Assembly: GCF_030065545.1 (NCBI RefSeq)
Contig: NZ_JASJNC010000004.1
Location: 248,001 to 312,000 of the forward strand
DNA from: Marinicella marina
Lineage (GTDB): Bacteria > Pseudomonadota > Gammaproteobacteria > Xanthomonadales > Marinicellaceae
Direction of reading: 5' to 3'
Length of the DNA: 64,000 bases
In this document: one piece after another, positions 17,598 to 26,358 of the stretch
Position numbering within the stretch: position 1 is the stretch's first letter
Layout of the letters: every line of letters starts with the position of its first letter
Translations under genes and position numbers: made by a program
The notes under the pieces: model-generated
Told to the model about the DNA's origin: nothing
What the model saw: the letters and a program-made list of their open reading frames with translations, nothing else
Databases searched by the model: none

Positions 17598-18074
17598 ATG
17601 ATTTATCCATCTGAATTTGGTGATGACCCGATGTTTCCACAAACTTCGGATTTTAACATTGAGTTTAAAAATCACATCGCAGGCCAGGGTGTGGTTTGCT
17701 TGAGAGATTTTAAACAAGGAACAGTAATGGCTCATTTGGCGGGAGTGGTAGTAAATTCAATGCGTGAACACTCTTTTCAAATTGGTAAAAACAAGCATTT
17801 GAATGATGAATACTTCACAGGATTCTTTTTGCATTCATGTGACCCAAATACAGCCATCAATACCAAAGCACACACAGCTACAGCAATCAAAGACATCAAA
17901 ATTGGCGACTATATCACCATTGATTACAGTGCCACAGAAGACTACTTGTTTCGTCAATTCAAATGTAATTGTGGGGCAAAAAAATGCCGTGGCGTGATAG
18001 CTGGAAAAAAAGAAATTCCGCGTTCTTTTTTATCAGTCACTGGTTACTATGAAGATGATTCAGATGACTATTAA
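17598..18074 (+). CDS. SET domain protein, putative protein-lysine methyltransferase
   Basis: The 158 residues form a compact SET domain. An N-terminal strand GQGVVCLRDFKQG is followed by FLHSCDPNTAI (~75-85, equivalent to the F-x-N-H-S-C-x-P-N SAM-binding/pseudoknot motif, with Leu-His replacing Asn-His), GDYITIDYSATE (~108-119, the catalytic Tyr strand) and a post-SET-like zinc cluster CNCGAKKCRG (~127-136). Together these suggest a working SAM-dependent lysine methyltransferase of bacterial type. It has no histone-type partner nearby, so the substrate is unknown. A 6-bp inverted repeat (17541-17560) lies ~40 bp upstream. It stands alone. Confidence 0.85.
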   Translation: MIYPSEFGDDPMFPQTSDFNIEFKNHIAGQGVVCLRDFKQGTVMAHLAGVVVNSMREHSFQIGKNKHLNDEYFTGFFLHSCDPNTAINTKAHTATAIKDIKIGDYITIDYSATEDYLFRQFKCNCGAKKCRGVIAGKKEIPRSFLSVTGYYEDDSDDY

Positions 18075-18163
18075 ATGGCTCAATCGAGGTTTTAATGGCA
18101 TGCCTTCAGCCGATATAACAAGATTTCTCATAACCCGCATTAGGTCATTCTGAGCCTTTAGAC

Positions 18164-18736
18164 TTAATGGGACTTCTTGACGTATTCAGTCAAGATCACA
18201 ATGCGCTGTGATTCGACTTTACCTTCAATCTGACCAGGATTATCAGGCACCAGGCCGATGTTTCTGACAGCAGTGCCCTGTTTGGCAGTGAAACCGCCAC
18301 CTTTAACTTTGAGGTCTTTAACCAAGGTGACCGTATCACCCGCCTCGAGCTTGGCACCGTGACAATCGGTATGCAGCACTACCTCTACACCCTCTCCTGT
18401 GGCTTTGGCCCACTTCAATTGCTCACCCTCTAAATACATCATGTCCAATAAATCACGCGGCCAGCCTTCAGCGGAAAGTCGTGTCAACATGCGCCAAGCC
18501 AATACTTTAACGGCTGGCACTTCACTCCACATGCTGTCATTCAAACAACGCCAGTGATTGGGTTCTGTTAAATCCTTGTCATTGATTTGACTGCGACAGG
18601 TGGCACATAAATAAGCACAAGATTCCACATCAATTTGCTCAATTGGTTCGACTTGAAAGACCGCTAAATCATTGCTTGATTGACACAGTTCACATTGCTC
18701 TTTTGATCGTTGTTTTAATTTATCTTCAATATTCAT
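18164..18736 (-). CDS. PhnA/YjdM family zinc-ribbon protein
   Basis: The 190 residues comprise an N-terminal zinc-binding part (Cys15/Cys18 and Cys44/Cys47 pairs) and the C-terminal PhnA domain (~125-188: DCHGAKLEAGDTVTLVKDLKVKGGG and KQGTAVRNIGL). The family was once named phosphonoacetate hydrolase, but that activity belongs to a different protein, and YjdM function is unclear. Length is greater than the ~110 residues of E. coli YjdM because of the extra N-terminal segment, a form common in other proteobacteria. It is divergent from the metalloprotease gene that follows. Confidence 0.87.
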   Translation of the reverse strand: MNIEDKLKQRSKEQCELCQSSNDLAVFQVEPIEQIDVESCAYLCATCRSQINDKDLTEPNHWRCLNDSMWSEVPAVKVLAWRMLTRLSAEGWPRDLLDMMYLEGEQLKWAKATGEGVEVVLHTDCHGAKLEAGDTVTLVKDLKVKGGGFTAKQGTAVRNIGLVPDNPGQIEGKVESQRIVILTEYVKKSH

Positions 18737-18848
18737 GCGCGAATTGTAACCGAATCATGATTTTGTTAACAGCTGCTGAAATTTATCAGTGACAATTGAA
18801 TCCAAGCTTGGCACAATAAATATCATTCAAAACACACCAAATATTCTT

Positions 18849-21269
18849 ATGCCACATCACATCTTATTGACCCTGTTGCTGTTTTGCAGCACCCTCATGG
18901 CCGAAGAAAAACAGGATGCCCCGAAAGACATAAGCGGTTTCACTGAAAAGATGGTCAAAAAGTCCGGCTTCATTGATTTTTACTGGGATGAAAACAAAGG
19001 AAAGATATACCTAGAAATAGACCAATTCAATCAAGATTTATTGTATGCCTACTTTTTACAATCCGGCTTAGGTTCCAATGATGTTGGTTTGGATCGTGGA
19101 CAAATCGGCGGTTATGCATTGGTACAATTTAAAAGGCTGGGCAACAAAGTCATGATGATTGAGCCGAATCAAGCCTACCGAGCTTTCTCCGACAACCCAG
19201 CTGAACGCCAAGCCGTGGCCGATGGTTTCGCCCAGTCGGTGCTGTGGGGCGGTGAAGTGGTGGCCAGCAGCAGTGATGCGGTGTTGGTTGATTGGACTGC
19301 TTTTCTAACCAGAGACTCACAAGGCATCTCCGAACGCCTAGAGACCATGAAAGAAGGTCAGTTCAAACTGGATGAAGCCAGATCAGCCATTGTGATTGAA
19401 AGCAGCAAAAACTTTCCTCAGAATACTGAATTGTCAGCCATGATTACGCTTGAAGGTAAAAAACCTGGCCGCCATGTGCGTTCAGTAACACCTGCTGGCA
19501 ACATCATCAGTTTAAAAACCCACCACTCTCTGATACAACTACCAGAAGAACCCTACCAACCTCGCGCCTTTGATCCCCGTTCCGGAGCCATACCCATCAG
19601 CTTCAAAGATTATGCTGCGCCTTTGAGTGAATCAATGAATAAACAATGGGTGATACGCCATCGTTTAGAGAAACAGGACCCAACGGCTGCAATCAGCGAC
19701 GCCGTTGAACCGATTGTTTATTATTTGGACCCGGGTACACCAGAACCAGTCAGATCGGCATTGTTAGAAGGCGCCAAATGGTGGCAAGCAGCCTTTGAAG
19801 CTGCCGGTTATTCAAATGCTTATCGGGTTGAACTGTTGCCTGAAGGGGCAGATCCATTGGACATCAGATACAACACCATTCAATGGGTGCACCGGTCCAC
19901 TCGAGGCTGGTCATATGGCGCCAGTATCGTTGATCCACGCAGTGGTGAAATCCTCAAAGGTCATGTGACCTTAGGTTCCTTGCGGGTCAGACAGGACATG
20001 CTGATTGCTCAAGGTTTGTTATCACCTTATGACGGTGAAAAAAATACGCAACAACTTGAACAAGACATCGAACAAATGGCTTTGGCTCGATTACGCCAGT
20101 TATCAGCCCATGAAGTGGGTCACACCATCGGTTTGATTCATAATTTTTATGCCAGCAGTAAAGATCGCGCCTCGGTGATGGATTATCCACACCCATTGGT
20201 CAAACTGAATGAATCTGGTGAAATCGACTTGAATCAGGCCTATGACGTTGGCATTGGGGATTGGGACAAAGTATCCTTGGCCTATATATATCAAGACTTC
20301 GGTAATCAAGATGAAACTGCAGGCTTGAATCAATTGTTACAACAAGCCAAACGCGATGGCCATGTGTTTATCGCCGATCGAGATGCCCGCGCCGCGGGTG
20401 GTTCACACCCCTACTCACACCTTTGGGACAATGGCAAAGATGCCGCACAAAGCCTATTGGATGTACTACAAATCAGATCCACTGCGTTGTCAAATTTTGG
20501 CTTAGATACCATTCAACCAGGTCAGACCGTGGCCAGTTTGGAAAAATACTTGGTCCCCATCTACTTGTTTCACCGCTACCAAACAGAAGCTGCAGTGAAA
20601 TTAATCGCTGGTGTTGATTACCGCTATGCCATCAAAGGTGAAGAACAAGTCGCAGCCACCATAGTGGATGCAGCCACTCAACAGAAAGCTTTGAGCGCGG
20701 TGTTAAAAACCTTGGATGTAAAGACCTTGGCTTTGCCCCAGGAGTTGTTGCCTTTGTTACTGCCTCCGGTTGAGGGCAGTTATCGCGATCGTGAACATTT
20801 CAAACACCGCACAGGGCTTAACTTCGATGCCTTGGGAGTAGCAGAAACCGCTGCCCAAAACACCCTCAAGTTCTTATTGAACCCCCAACGCATCAACCGC
20901 CTGATTGAGCACCATGCTCGGGACCAAAACATGCCGTCATTGAATACTGTTTTGGAACAATTGTGGCAAAGTACCTGGCAGAGAAAACATAAAAATGATT
21001 ACCACCTAGCGGTTCAACAAGGTATCAATTGGACCACGTTAGAACAGTTGATGCATGCGACAACCGCAGAGGAATTGTCGCCACTGGCACGCAGCCAAAT
21101 GATTTCCTTCTTACAACAAAAACAAAAATCATTGGCTAAAAAACGCAGTCACAAAGCATTCAATGGTTACGCAGCAAAAACCATTGGCCAATTCATCAAA
21201 AACCCAAAGAAAACCACCACACAATCTATCAAACCCATGCCACCAGGCTCTCCCATTGGTATGAACTGA
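18849..21269 (+). CDS. Zinc-dependent HExxH metalloprotease (DUF5117 type)
   Basis: Starting at ATG 18849 the protein has 806 residues. This start gives a clear signal peptide (MPHHILLTLLLFCSTLMA), whereas the upstream in-frame start at 18789 is GTG and would bury it. The metzincin-like site HEVGHTIGLIHNF begins at His421 (H-E-x-x-H-x-x-G-x-x-H). N-terminal blocks (GFTEKMVKKSGFIDFYWDENKGKIYLE and QSGLGSNDVGLDRGQ) and the WWQAAFEAAGY segment match the DUF5117/DUF5118 large secreted metalloproteases. It probably degrades proteins in the periplasm or outside. A bidirectional terminator follows. The start lacks a clear Shine-Dalgarno. Confidence 0.88.
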   Translation: MPHHILLTLLLFCSTLMAEEKQDAPKDISGFTEKMVKKSGFIDFYWDENKGKIYLEIDQFNQDLLYAYFLQSGLGSNDVGLDRGQIGGYALVQFKRLGNKVMMIEPNQAYRAFSDNPAERQAVADGFAQSVLWGGEVVASSSDAVLVDWTAFLTRDSQGISERLETMKEGQFKLDEARSAIVIESSKNFPQNTELSAMITLEGKKPGRHVRSVTPAGNIISLKTHHSLIQLPEEPYQPRAFDPRSGAIPISFKDYAAPLSESMNKQWVIRHRLEKQDPTAAISDAVEPIVYYLDPGTPEPVRSALLEGAKWWQAAFEAAGYSNAYRVELLPEGADPLDIRYNTIQWVHRSTRGWSYGASIVDPRSGEILKGHVTLGSLRVRQDMLIAQGLLSPYDGEKNTQQLEQDIEQMALARLRQLSAHEVGHTIGLIHNFYASSKDRASVMDYPHPLVKLNESGEIDLNQAYDVGIGDWDKVSLAYIYQDFGNQDETAGLNQLLQQAKRDGHVFIADRDARAAGGSHPYSHLWDNGKDAAQSLLDVLQIRSTALSNFGLDTIQPGQTVASLEKYLVPIYLFHRYQTEAAVKLIAGVDYRYAIKGEEQVAATIVDAATQQKALSAVLKTLDVKTLALPQELLPLLLPPVEGSYRDREHFKHRTGLNFDALGVAETAAQNTLKFLLNPQRINRLIEHHARDQNMPSLNTVLEQLWQSTWQRKHKNDYHLAVQQGINWTTLEQLMHATTAEELSPLARSQMISFLQQKQKSLAKKRSHKAFNGYAAKTIGQFIKNPKKTTTQSIKPMPPGSPIGMN

Positions 21270-21286
21270 TAAGATATAAAATGAAC

Positions 21287-21315
21287 GAAAAAACGCACCT
21301 ATTGGTGCGTTTTTG
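21287..21315. terminator. Bidirectional terminator between convergent genes
   Basis: AAACGCACC and GGTGCGTTT pair as a 9-bp stem with the 4-nt loop TATT, with an A-run before and a T-run after. It lies between the metalloprotease stop and the glutathione peroxidase stop, so it can serve both strands. Confidence 0.9.
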
Positions 21316-21335
21316 AGTGATATTGGTTATTTAAA

Positions 21336-21818
21336 TTAAGCTGTGAGTGCTTTTTCAATGTGTTTCTTGATGTCAGCTGGCTTGGTAGTTGGCGCAAATC
21401 GTTTGATGGGCTGACCGTCTTTACCAATCAAGAACTTGGTGAAGTTCCACTTGATGTTTTTGCCCAAAGTGCCTGGCAATTCATCCTTGAGGTACTCAAA
21501 AACAGGGTGCGTGTCTTTACCATTGACATCTATCTTGCCAAACATGGGGAATTCGACACCATAGTTTATTTCACAAAACTCACTGATTTGATCGGCATTG
21601 CCCGGTTCTTGCTTACCAAATTGATTGCACGGAAAACCTAAGATTTCCAATCCTTGGCTGTGGTACTCAGCATAAAGTTCCTGTAAGCCGGTGTATTGTG
21701 GCGTGAGGCCACATTTGCTGGCGGTATTAACCACCAACACAACCTTGCCTTTGTAGGCATCTAAAGCTTGTTCTTTGCCATTTAAAGTGACGGCTTTGAA
21801 GTCATAAAATTTAGTCAT
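21336..21818 (-). CDS. Glutathione peroxidase family thiol peroxidase
   Basis: The 160 residues match the Cys-type glutathione peroxidases (BtuE/Gpx family). The peroxidatic Cys36 is in NTASKCGLTPQY. LGFPCNQFGKQEPG (~61-74) contains the Gln and the second Cys used as resolving residue, and KWNFTKFLIG (~133-142) contains the Trp and Asn. It has Cys, not selenocysteine, and such enzymes usually use thioredoxin as reductant. It reduces hydrogen peroxide or lipid hydroperoxides in the cytosol. It is alone on its strand and divergent from the AhpD-like gene. Confidence 0.93.
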   Translation of the reverse strand: MTKFYDFKAVTLNGKEQALDAYKGKVVLVVNTASKCGLTPQYTGLQELYAEYHSQGLEILGFPCNQFGKQEPGNADQISEFCEINYGVEFPMFGKIDVNGKDTHPVFEYLKDELPGTLGKNIKWNFTKFLIGKDGQPIKRFAPTTKPADIKKHIEKALTA

Positions 21819-21976
21819 GGTTAGCTCTTATAAAAATGATGTGTTTAATATAGTATTAATTTAATGAAATTAAAGTGAAGTCATTGCTGCTGTTTAAATC
21901 TCATAGGTCATGAGAAAGGACTTGAATTTTATAATCACTGCATTTAGCCTTAACTGATTTAAATACAGGATTAAGT

Positions 21977-22567
21977 ATGCCGTTGATAAACCCACTTGAT
22001 CAATTTGCTAACCCTGAGGTTGAGCGATTGGTGAAATTTTTTAATGAAACGTTGGGCTTTTGCCCAAATAGTGTCTTGACCATGCAACGGCGTCCAGCCA
22101 TTGCTGAAGCATTTGTAAACCTCAACATGGCAGTCATGGCCAATGAGGGTCGAGTTACGGCTGAACAGAAGCGATTAGTCGGTTACTTAACCAGCGCCCA
22201 AACTGGCTGCCGTTATTGTCAAGCGCACACCATCCTAGCCGCTGAGCGCTATGGTGGCTCGCAACAAAGATTGGATAACATCTGGGAATTCAGAGAAAGT
22301 GATTTATACACAGAAGCTGAGAAAGCCATGTTTGAATTTGCTTTGGCCGCTTCCAGTGTGCCCAATGCGGTGGACCAGAAGATTGAAACAGAATTGAAAA
22401 AGCACTGGGATGATGGTGAAGTGGTGGAGATTCTGGGTGTGGTTGCTTTGTTTGGCTACCTCAATCGCTGGAACGATTCCATGGGTACTTCACTAGAATC
22501 TGGTGCTGAAGCAGCTGGCATGAAATATTTCGGTGATAAAGGCTGGGACAAAGGCAAGCACCAATAA
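21977..22567 (+). CDS. AhpD-like carboxymuconolactone decarboxylase family protein
   Basis: The 196 residues contain the CxxCxxH redox motif CRYCQAH (Cys78, Cys81, His84) within the helical AhpD/CMD fold (QKRLVGYLTSAQTG before it). A C-terminal segment FGYLNRWNDSMGTSLE is typical of the peroxidase-related members of about 190 residues. Related proteins are alkylhydroperoxidase-like disulfide reductases. It probably protects against peroxides or works on an unknown substrate, but activity is not proven. The cation efflux gene starts 3 bp after its stop, which suggests a shared transcript. Confidence 0.85.
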   Translation: MPLINPLDQFANPEVERLVKFFNETLGFCPNSVLTMQRRPAIAEAFVNLNMAVMANEGRVTAEQKRLVGYLTSAQTGCRYCQAHTILAAERYGGSQQRLDNIWEFRESDLYTEAEKAMFEFALAASSVPNAVDQKIETELKKHWDDGEVVEILGVVALFGYLNRWNDSMGTSLESGAEAAGMKYFGDKGWDKGKHQ

Positions 22568-22570
22568 ATC

Positions 22571-23515
22571 ATGAGCCAGCAATCAAACAATCACCAACAT
22601 CATCACGGGCATGAACACGACCACCACCATGACCACAGTGTAGCAGTGAACCCTGATAATAAAACTTATGTGATGTGGGCCATGGTGCTCACTTTTGGTT
22701 TTATGTTTGCTGAAGTCATTGGTGGCATCATCTCAGGATCTTTGGCGCTGTTAGCAGATGCTGGTCACATGCTCAGTGATGGCGTGGCTTTGTTGTTATC
22801 TTGGTTGGCCTTTAAGTTCAGCGAACGTGAAACCAGTGAGTCACACACCTTTGGTTGGCACCGTTTTCAAATATTGGCAGCTTTTGTTAATGGTTTGAGC
22901 TTGATGCTGATTGCTGTTTGGATTGTGTTTGAAGCCATCACACGATTTTTATCGCCCGTAACCGTAATGGCCACACCCATGTTGGTCATTGCAACGCTGG
23001 GCTTGGTGGTTAATTTGGTGGTGTTTAAAATCCTCAGCAGTGGTGATCAAGAGAACCTTAATTTAAAATCAGCCATGATTCATGTCATCGGCGACCTACT
23101 CGGTTCTGTGGCTGCCATACTGGCCGCTTTGTTGATTATGTTTTTTGGCTGGCATATATCCGATCCGTTGCTGTCAATTTTGGTTGCGGTACTGATCGTA
23201 CGATCTGGCTGGATTGTGGTCAAAAAATCTGCGCATATATTAATTGAAGGCACCCCAAGCCATGTCGATGAGACTGCAATTAAACAACAATTAATTAATC
23301 ACATCGAATCTGTGACCGATGTACACCATATCCACGCTTGGTCTTTGACCAATGAAATAAATTTAATCACATTACACATACAAGTGGATGAAGTACTTTA
23401 CGAAGAAGATGTATTGAGGCAGGCCAAGGACTACTTGGAAGAACACTTTAATATGCAGCATGTCACCATCCAAATAGAACATCTGACTTGCCCTGATCAG
23501 GCGTGCTTGGATTAA
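22571..23515 (+). CDS. Cation diffusion facilitator (Zn2+/Co2+ efflux)
   Basis: The 314 residues form a CDF transporter with a His-rich N-terminus (residues 8-22, HQHHHGHEHDHHHDH), six transmembrane helices and a C-terminal cytosolic domain. The metal-site motif LADAGHMLSD is at ~61-70 and the second site HVIGDLLGS at ~175. It resembles CzcD/ZitB zinc exporters, which act as proton antiporters in the inner membrane. Substrate is most likely Zn2+, with other divalent ions possible. It follows the AhpD-like gene by 3 bp. A tRNA gene on the other strand comes next. Confidence 0.92.
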   Translation: MSQQSNNHQHHHGHEHDHHHDHSVAVNPDNKTYVMWAMVLTFGFMFAEVIGGIISGSLALLADAGHMLSDGVALLLSWLAFKFSERETSESHTFGWHRFQILAAFVNGLSLMLIAVWIVFEAITRFLSPVTVMATPMLVIATLGLVVNLVVFKILSSGDQENLNLKSAMIHVIGDLLGSVAAILAALLIMFFGWHISDPLLSILVAVLIVRSGWIVVKKSAHILIEGTPSHVDETAIKQQLINHIESVTDVHHIHAWSLTNEINLITLHIQVDEVLYEEDVLRQAKDYLEEHFNMQHVTIQIEHLTCPDQACLD

Positions 23516-23525
23516 GCGTGATGAA

Positions 23526-23602
23526 TGGTGGGCCTGGAAGGACTCGAACCTTCGACCAATGGATTATGAGTCCACTGCTCTAACCAACTGAGCTACAGGC
23601 CC
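23526..23602 (-). tRNA. tRNA-Ile2 (CAT anticodon, lysidine type)
   Basis: A complete 77-nt cloverleaf can be drawn on the minus strand: acceptor GGGCCTG with CAGGCCC, D-arm GCTCAGTTGGTTAGAGC, anticodon loop CTCATAA, TTGGTCG variable region, T-arm AGGTTCGAGTCCT, and an encoded CCA. The anticodon is CAT. The variable loop and acceptor resemble the minor Ile tRNA, whose C34 becomes lysidine, more than elongator Met or initiator fMet. Confidence 0.85.
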
Positions 23603-23637
23603 TGAACAATTGAGCTGCGAATTATAACTGATGATTT

Positions 23638-24273
23638 TTACAACTGCATCTTTTTATTTGATGATAATGGCTGTTGCAGTAAATTGCTGTATAGGTGATA
23701 TATCTTATCGATGTTTTGATCCAGCTCTGCCAAGCTGTAGCGGTTGCTTATGACATCTGTGGCAAATTGCAGCCGCTGTCGTCGAGATGGTTGGGATGCC
23801 AAAATTTTTTCAGCCAATTCAATTGACACTTGATCTCGTTTTTGCATCCTTTGAATTTGTATTTCAGGGGTCACATCAACCACCAATATGCGGTCAAAAT
23901 CTGGATAGTTTAAACCTGCTTGGTAAAGAGGAATCACCCACACTTCAATGCATTTCGTGTTCTCAGCGGATTGTTGGATGAACGCTTCCCTGATCAATGG
24001 ATGAAGTATTTGGTTCAGCTTTTTGAGCTTTTCATCGTCATTAAAAACGATGCGTTTCAATTGTTTTCGGTTCAGTGCACCCGCTTCAGTCAATATCGAT
24101 TCACCAAATTCTTTAACCACTTGTGACAGCCCAACAGAACCTATTGCCACCACCTCTCGAGCTAAAACATCAGCATCTATGACACACGCGCCTTTCTCAG
24201 CAAACTCATCAGATACATAGGTTTTACCGGATGCTATCCCCCCGGTCAGACAGATGATTAATTTGTTTTTCAC
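23638..24273 (-). CDS. coaE: Dephospho-CoA kinase
   Basis: The 211 residues carry the P-loop GGIASGKT (11-18), the following D-A-D-V-L-A-R-E-V-V segment (33-43) that binds dephospho-CoA, and the lid with the RMQKRDQ block. CoaE transfers phosphate from ATP to the 3'-hydroxyl of dephospho-CoA, the last step of CoA synthesis. The start is GTG at 24273, overlapping the pilD stop (GTGA), which implies translational coupling. The gene order pilB-pilC-pilD-coaE is common in gammaproteobacteria; yacG and zapD, often next, are missing here. Confidence 0.95.
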   Translation of the reverse strand: MKNKLIICLTGGIASGKTYVSDEFAEKGACVIDADVLAREVVAIGSVGLSQVVKEFGESILTEAGALNRKQLKRIVFNDDEKLKKLNQILHPLIREAFIQQSAENTKCIEVWVIPLYQAGLNYPDFDRILVVDVTPEIQIQRMQKRDQVSIELAEKILASQPSRRQRLQFATDVISNRYSLAELDQNIDKIYHLYSNLLQQPLSSNKKMQL

Positions 24274-25127
24274 AAAGCAGGAAACAGCATGTTCAGTATT
24301 TCTTCACTGAATAAATAACTGACTAAGATACCTATGGATAGATATGGGCCGAAGGGAATTTTATTTTGGTAGTTATTCATCAGTTTTTGTACCACAGCGA
24401 TCAGTAAGCCGCTGATGGAAGCGATAAATAAAACCACAATCAATGCCTCAGCTCCAAGCCAAGCACCGCCAGCAGCGAGTAATTTAAAGTCACCATAGCC
24501 CATGCCTTCTTTACCTGTGGCTAATTTGAACAGATGAAACACAGTCCATAATGACAAATAACCAATCAGAGCGCCCACAATCGCCGCTGAAGGTGTGATG
24601 GTGAATTCAAATAAACTAAAAAACAAACCCAGCCACAACAGTGACAAGCTGAGTTGATCTGGAATCAAAAAAGTATCAATATCAATCCAAGTGATGACCA
24701 GTAACATCCAAATCAATAAGCAGGCTGAAACAAAAGCCAGCGTCACGCCATATTGATAAGCAGCAAACCCAATCAAGAGCGCGCTCATCAATTCAACTAA
24801 AGGGTATCTGAATGGTATCTTTTTATGACAAAAACCACATTTTCCACGCAACAACAAATAACTGATAACGGGTATGTTGTGCCAAGCTTTTAATTGAGTT
24901 TTACATTGTGGGCAATGAGATCTTGTGAAGGCTATGCCCGGTGGCTTCGACTCTTTGAGTTCGGTTTCGGTAAAATCAGCATAATCCTGTTTCCAAGCAT
25001 ATTCCAAAACAGGTGGTAGCCGCAAAATAACCACGTTCAAAAAGCTACCCACAAGCAAACCCACTGTCACAGCCAAAGCCATAAAAGCCATAGGGTATGC
25101 GCTTAAAACGCCAATAAACTCGGTCAT
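24270..25127 (-). CDS. pilD: Type IV prepilin peptidase/N-methyltransferase
   Basis: With ATG at 25127 (1 bp after the pilC stop) the protein has 285 residues; an upstream in-frame start at 25175 would run into pilC and is unlikely. The N-terminal domain has the zinc cysteines Cys72, Cys75, Cys97 and Cys100 (CPQC...CGFC). The catalytic aspartates are Asp149 (WIDID) and Asp213 (GMGYGDFK), the GxGD-type aspartic peptidase site. PilD cleaves the leader of prepilins and pseudopilins and methylates the new N-terminus in the inner membrane. It is in the pilB-pilC-pilD-coaE operon. Confidence 0.96.
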   Translation of the reverse strand: MTEFIGVLSAYPMAFMALAVTVGLLVGSFLNVVILRLPPVLEYAWKQDYADFTETELKESKPPGIAFTRSHCPQCKTQLKAWHNIPVISYLLLRGKCGFCHKKIPFRYPLVELMSALLIGFAAYQYGVTLAFVSACLLIWMLLVITWIDIDTFLIPDQLSLSLLWLGLFFSLFEFTITPSAAIVGALIGYLSLWTVFHLFKLATGKEGMGYGDFKLLAAGGAWLGAEALIVVLFIASISGLLIAVVQKLMNNYQNKIPFGPYLSIGILVSYLFSEEILNMLFPAL

Positions 25128-25128
25128 T

Positions 25129-26352
25129 TTAGAATACAGATGCCATTTTAAAGATAGGTAGGTACATGGCCACAACCATCACACCAACCAGTCCGCCCAC
25201 CAATACCATAATGATTGGCTCAAGCAAACTACTCAATGCATCAACCGCATTGGAAACCTCTTGTTCGTAATAATCAGCCACTTTACCTAACATCGCATCT
25301 AAGTTACCTGACTCTTCACCAATGGCAGCCATTTGAACCACCATATGTGGGAATAGTTGTGTTTGACTCATGGCCAATTGTAATTGGTGACCTGTTGACA
25401 CGTCGTCTTTGATGTGTAGCACTGCGTCTCTGAACACCACGTTACCCACTGCACCTGAGACTGTATCTAGACCTTCTACCAATGGAACACCTGCGGCGAA
25501 TGTGGTTGATAATGTGCGGGCAAAACGGGCCACAGCAGCATCGAACAATATACCCCCAACAATTGGTATTTTAAGTGACAGTCGATCCAGCGCATGGGCG
25601 AATTTAAGTGACCTTCGTTTTAACTGAATGAAACCAAATACGGTGCCACCTAAAACCAGTAGTACCATAAACCAATATTCTTGCATGGTTTTCGAAGCAC
25701 CAACCACCATTAAGGTCAGTCCTGGTAAGTCAGCACCAAATCCTTTGAACATGTCCTGGAACTGCGGCACCACTTTGACCAACAATAATATCGTCACACC
25801 AATAGCCACGAACAAAACAGCTGATGGGTAGAACATGGCTTTCTTGATTTTGCCTTTAATTTCTTCGGTTTTCTCTTTATAGGTGGCGATGGTATCCAGT
25901 AATTCATCTAACACACCAGCCTTTTCACCGGCGTTAACCAAATTACAGTAAAGCTCATCAAAGTACAGCGGGTGTCTGCTCAGAGATTCAGCCAGGGATG
26001 AACCCGATTGAATTTCGGTTTTGACCTCATTAATGAGTTTTGCCATTCTGGGGTTGGACTGACCGCCTTCGATGATTTCAAAAGCCTGTACCATCGGTAC
26101 ACCTGATTCCATCATAGTTGCCAGCTGTCTACTGAATAAGGAGATGTCTTGTGCCTTGATGGCCTTACCACCTGAAAACAATGATTTCTTTTTCTTATAT
26201 ATTTTTTTGACTTTAATGCCTTGCCTACGCAATTCATTTTTTGCCAGGGTGGTTGACTTGGCCTGTTGGATGCCTTTGAGTTTTTTACCAATCTTATCTA
26301 CACCAACCCACTCGTAGTTTTGTAATTCTTCTATTTTCTGTGCTTTTGCCAT
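25129..26352 (-). CDS. pilC: Type IV pilus inner-membrane platform protein
   Basis: The 407 residues have two T2SSF domains (~74-196 and ~277-399), each with signatures such as FSRQLATMMESGVPMVQAFEI and FARTLSTTFAAGVPLVEGLD, and three transmembrane segments, the last near the C-terminus (VLVGGLVGVMVVAMYLPIF). Both repeats and full length agree with PilC/GspF. It links the PilB motor to the pilus base. It starts 6 bp after pilB and stops 1 bp before pilD. No pilA gene is in the window. Confidence 0.96.
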   Translation of the reverse strand: MAKAQKIEELQNYEWVGVDKIGKKLKGIQQAKSTTLAKNELRRQGIKVKKIYKKKKSLFSGGKAIKAQDISLFSRQLATMMESGVPMVQAFEIIEGGQSNPRMAKLINEVKTEIQSGSSLAESLSRHPLYFDELYCNLVNAGEKAGVLDELLDTIATYKEKTEEIKGKIKKAMFYPSAVLFVAIGVTILLLVKVVPQFQDMFKGFGADLPGLTLMVVGASKTMQEYWFMVLLVLGGTVFGFIQLKRRSLKFAHALDRLSLKIPIVGGILFDAAVARFARTLSTTFAAGVPLVEGLDTVSGAVGNVVFRDAVLHIKDDVSTGHQLQLAMSQTQLFPHMVVQMAAIGEESGNLDAMLGKVADYYEQEVSNAVDALSSLLEPIIMVLVGGLVGVMVVAMYLPIFKMASVF

Positions 26353-26358
26353 AATTTT

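Noticed and set aside
23526-23602. Reading the CAT-anticodon tRNA as initiator or elongator tRNA-Met
   Set aside because: The variable loop TTGGTCG and acceptor stem fit the minor Ile tRNA better; initiator tRNA features are absent. A tilS/CAU identity test would settle it.
24270-25175. Longer pilD start at 25175
   Set aside because: The extra residues overlap the end of pilC in another frame; the ATG at 25127 is 1 bp after the pilC stop and gives the normal length.
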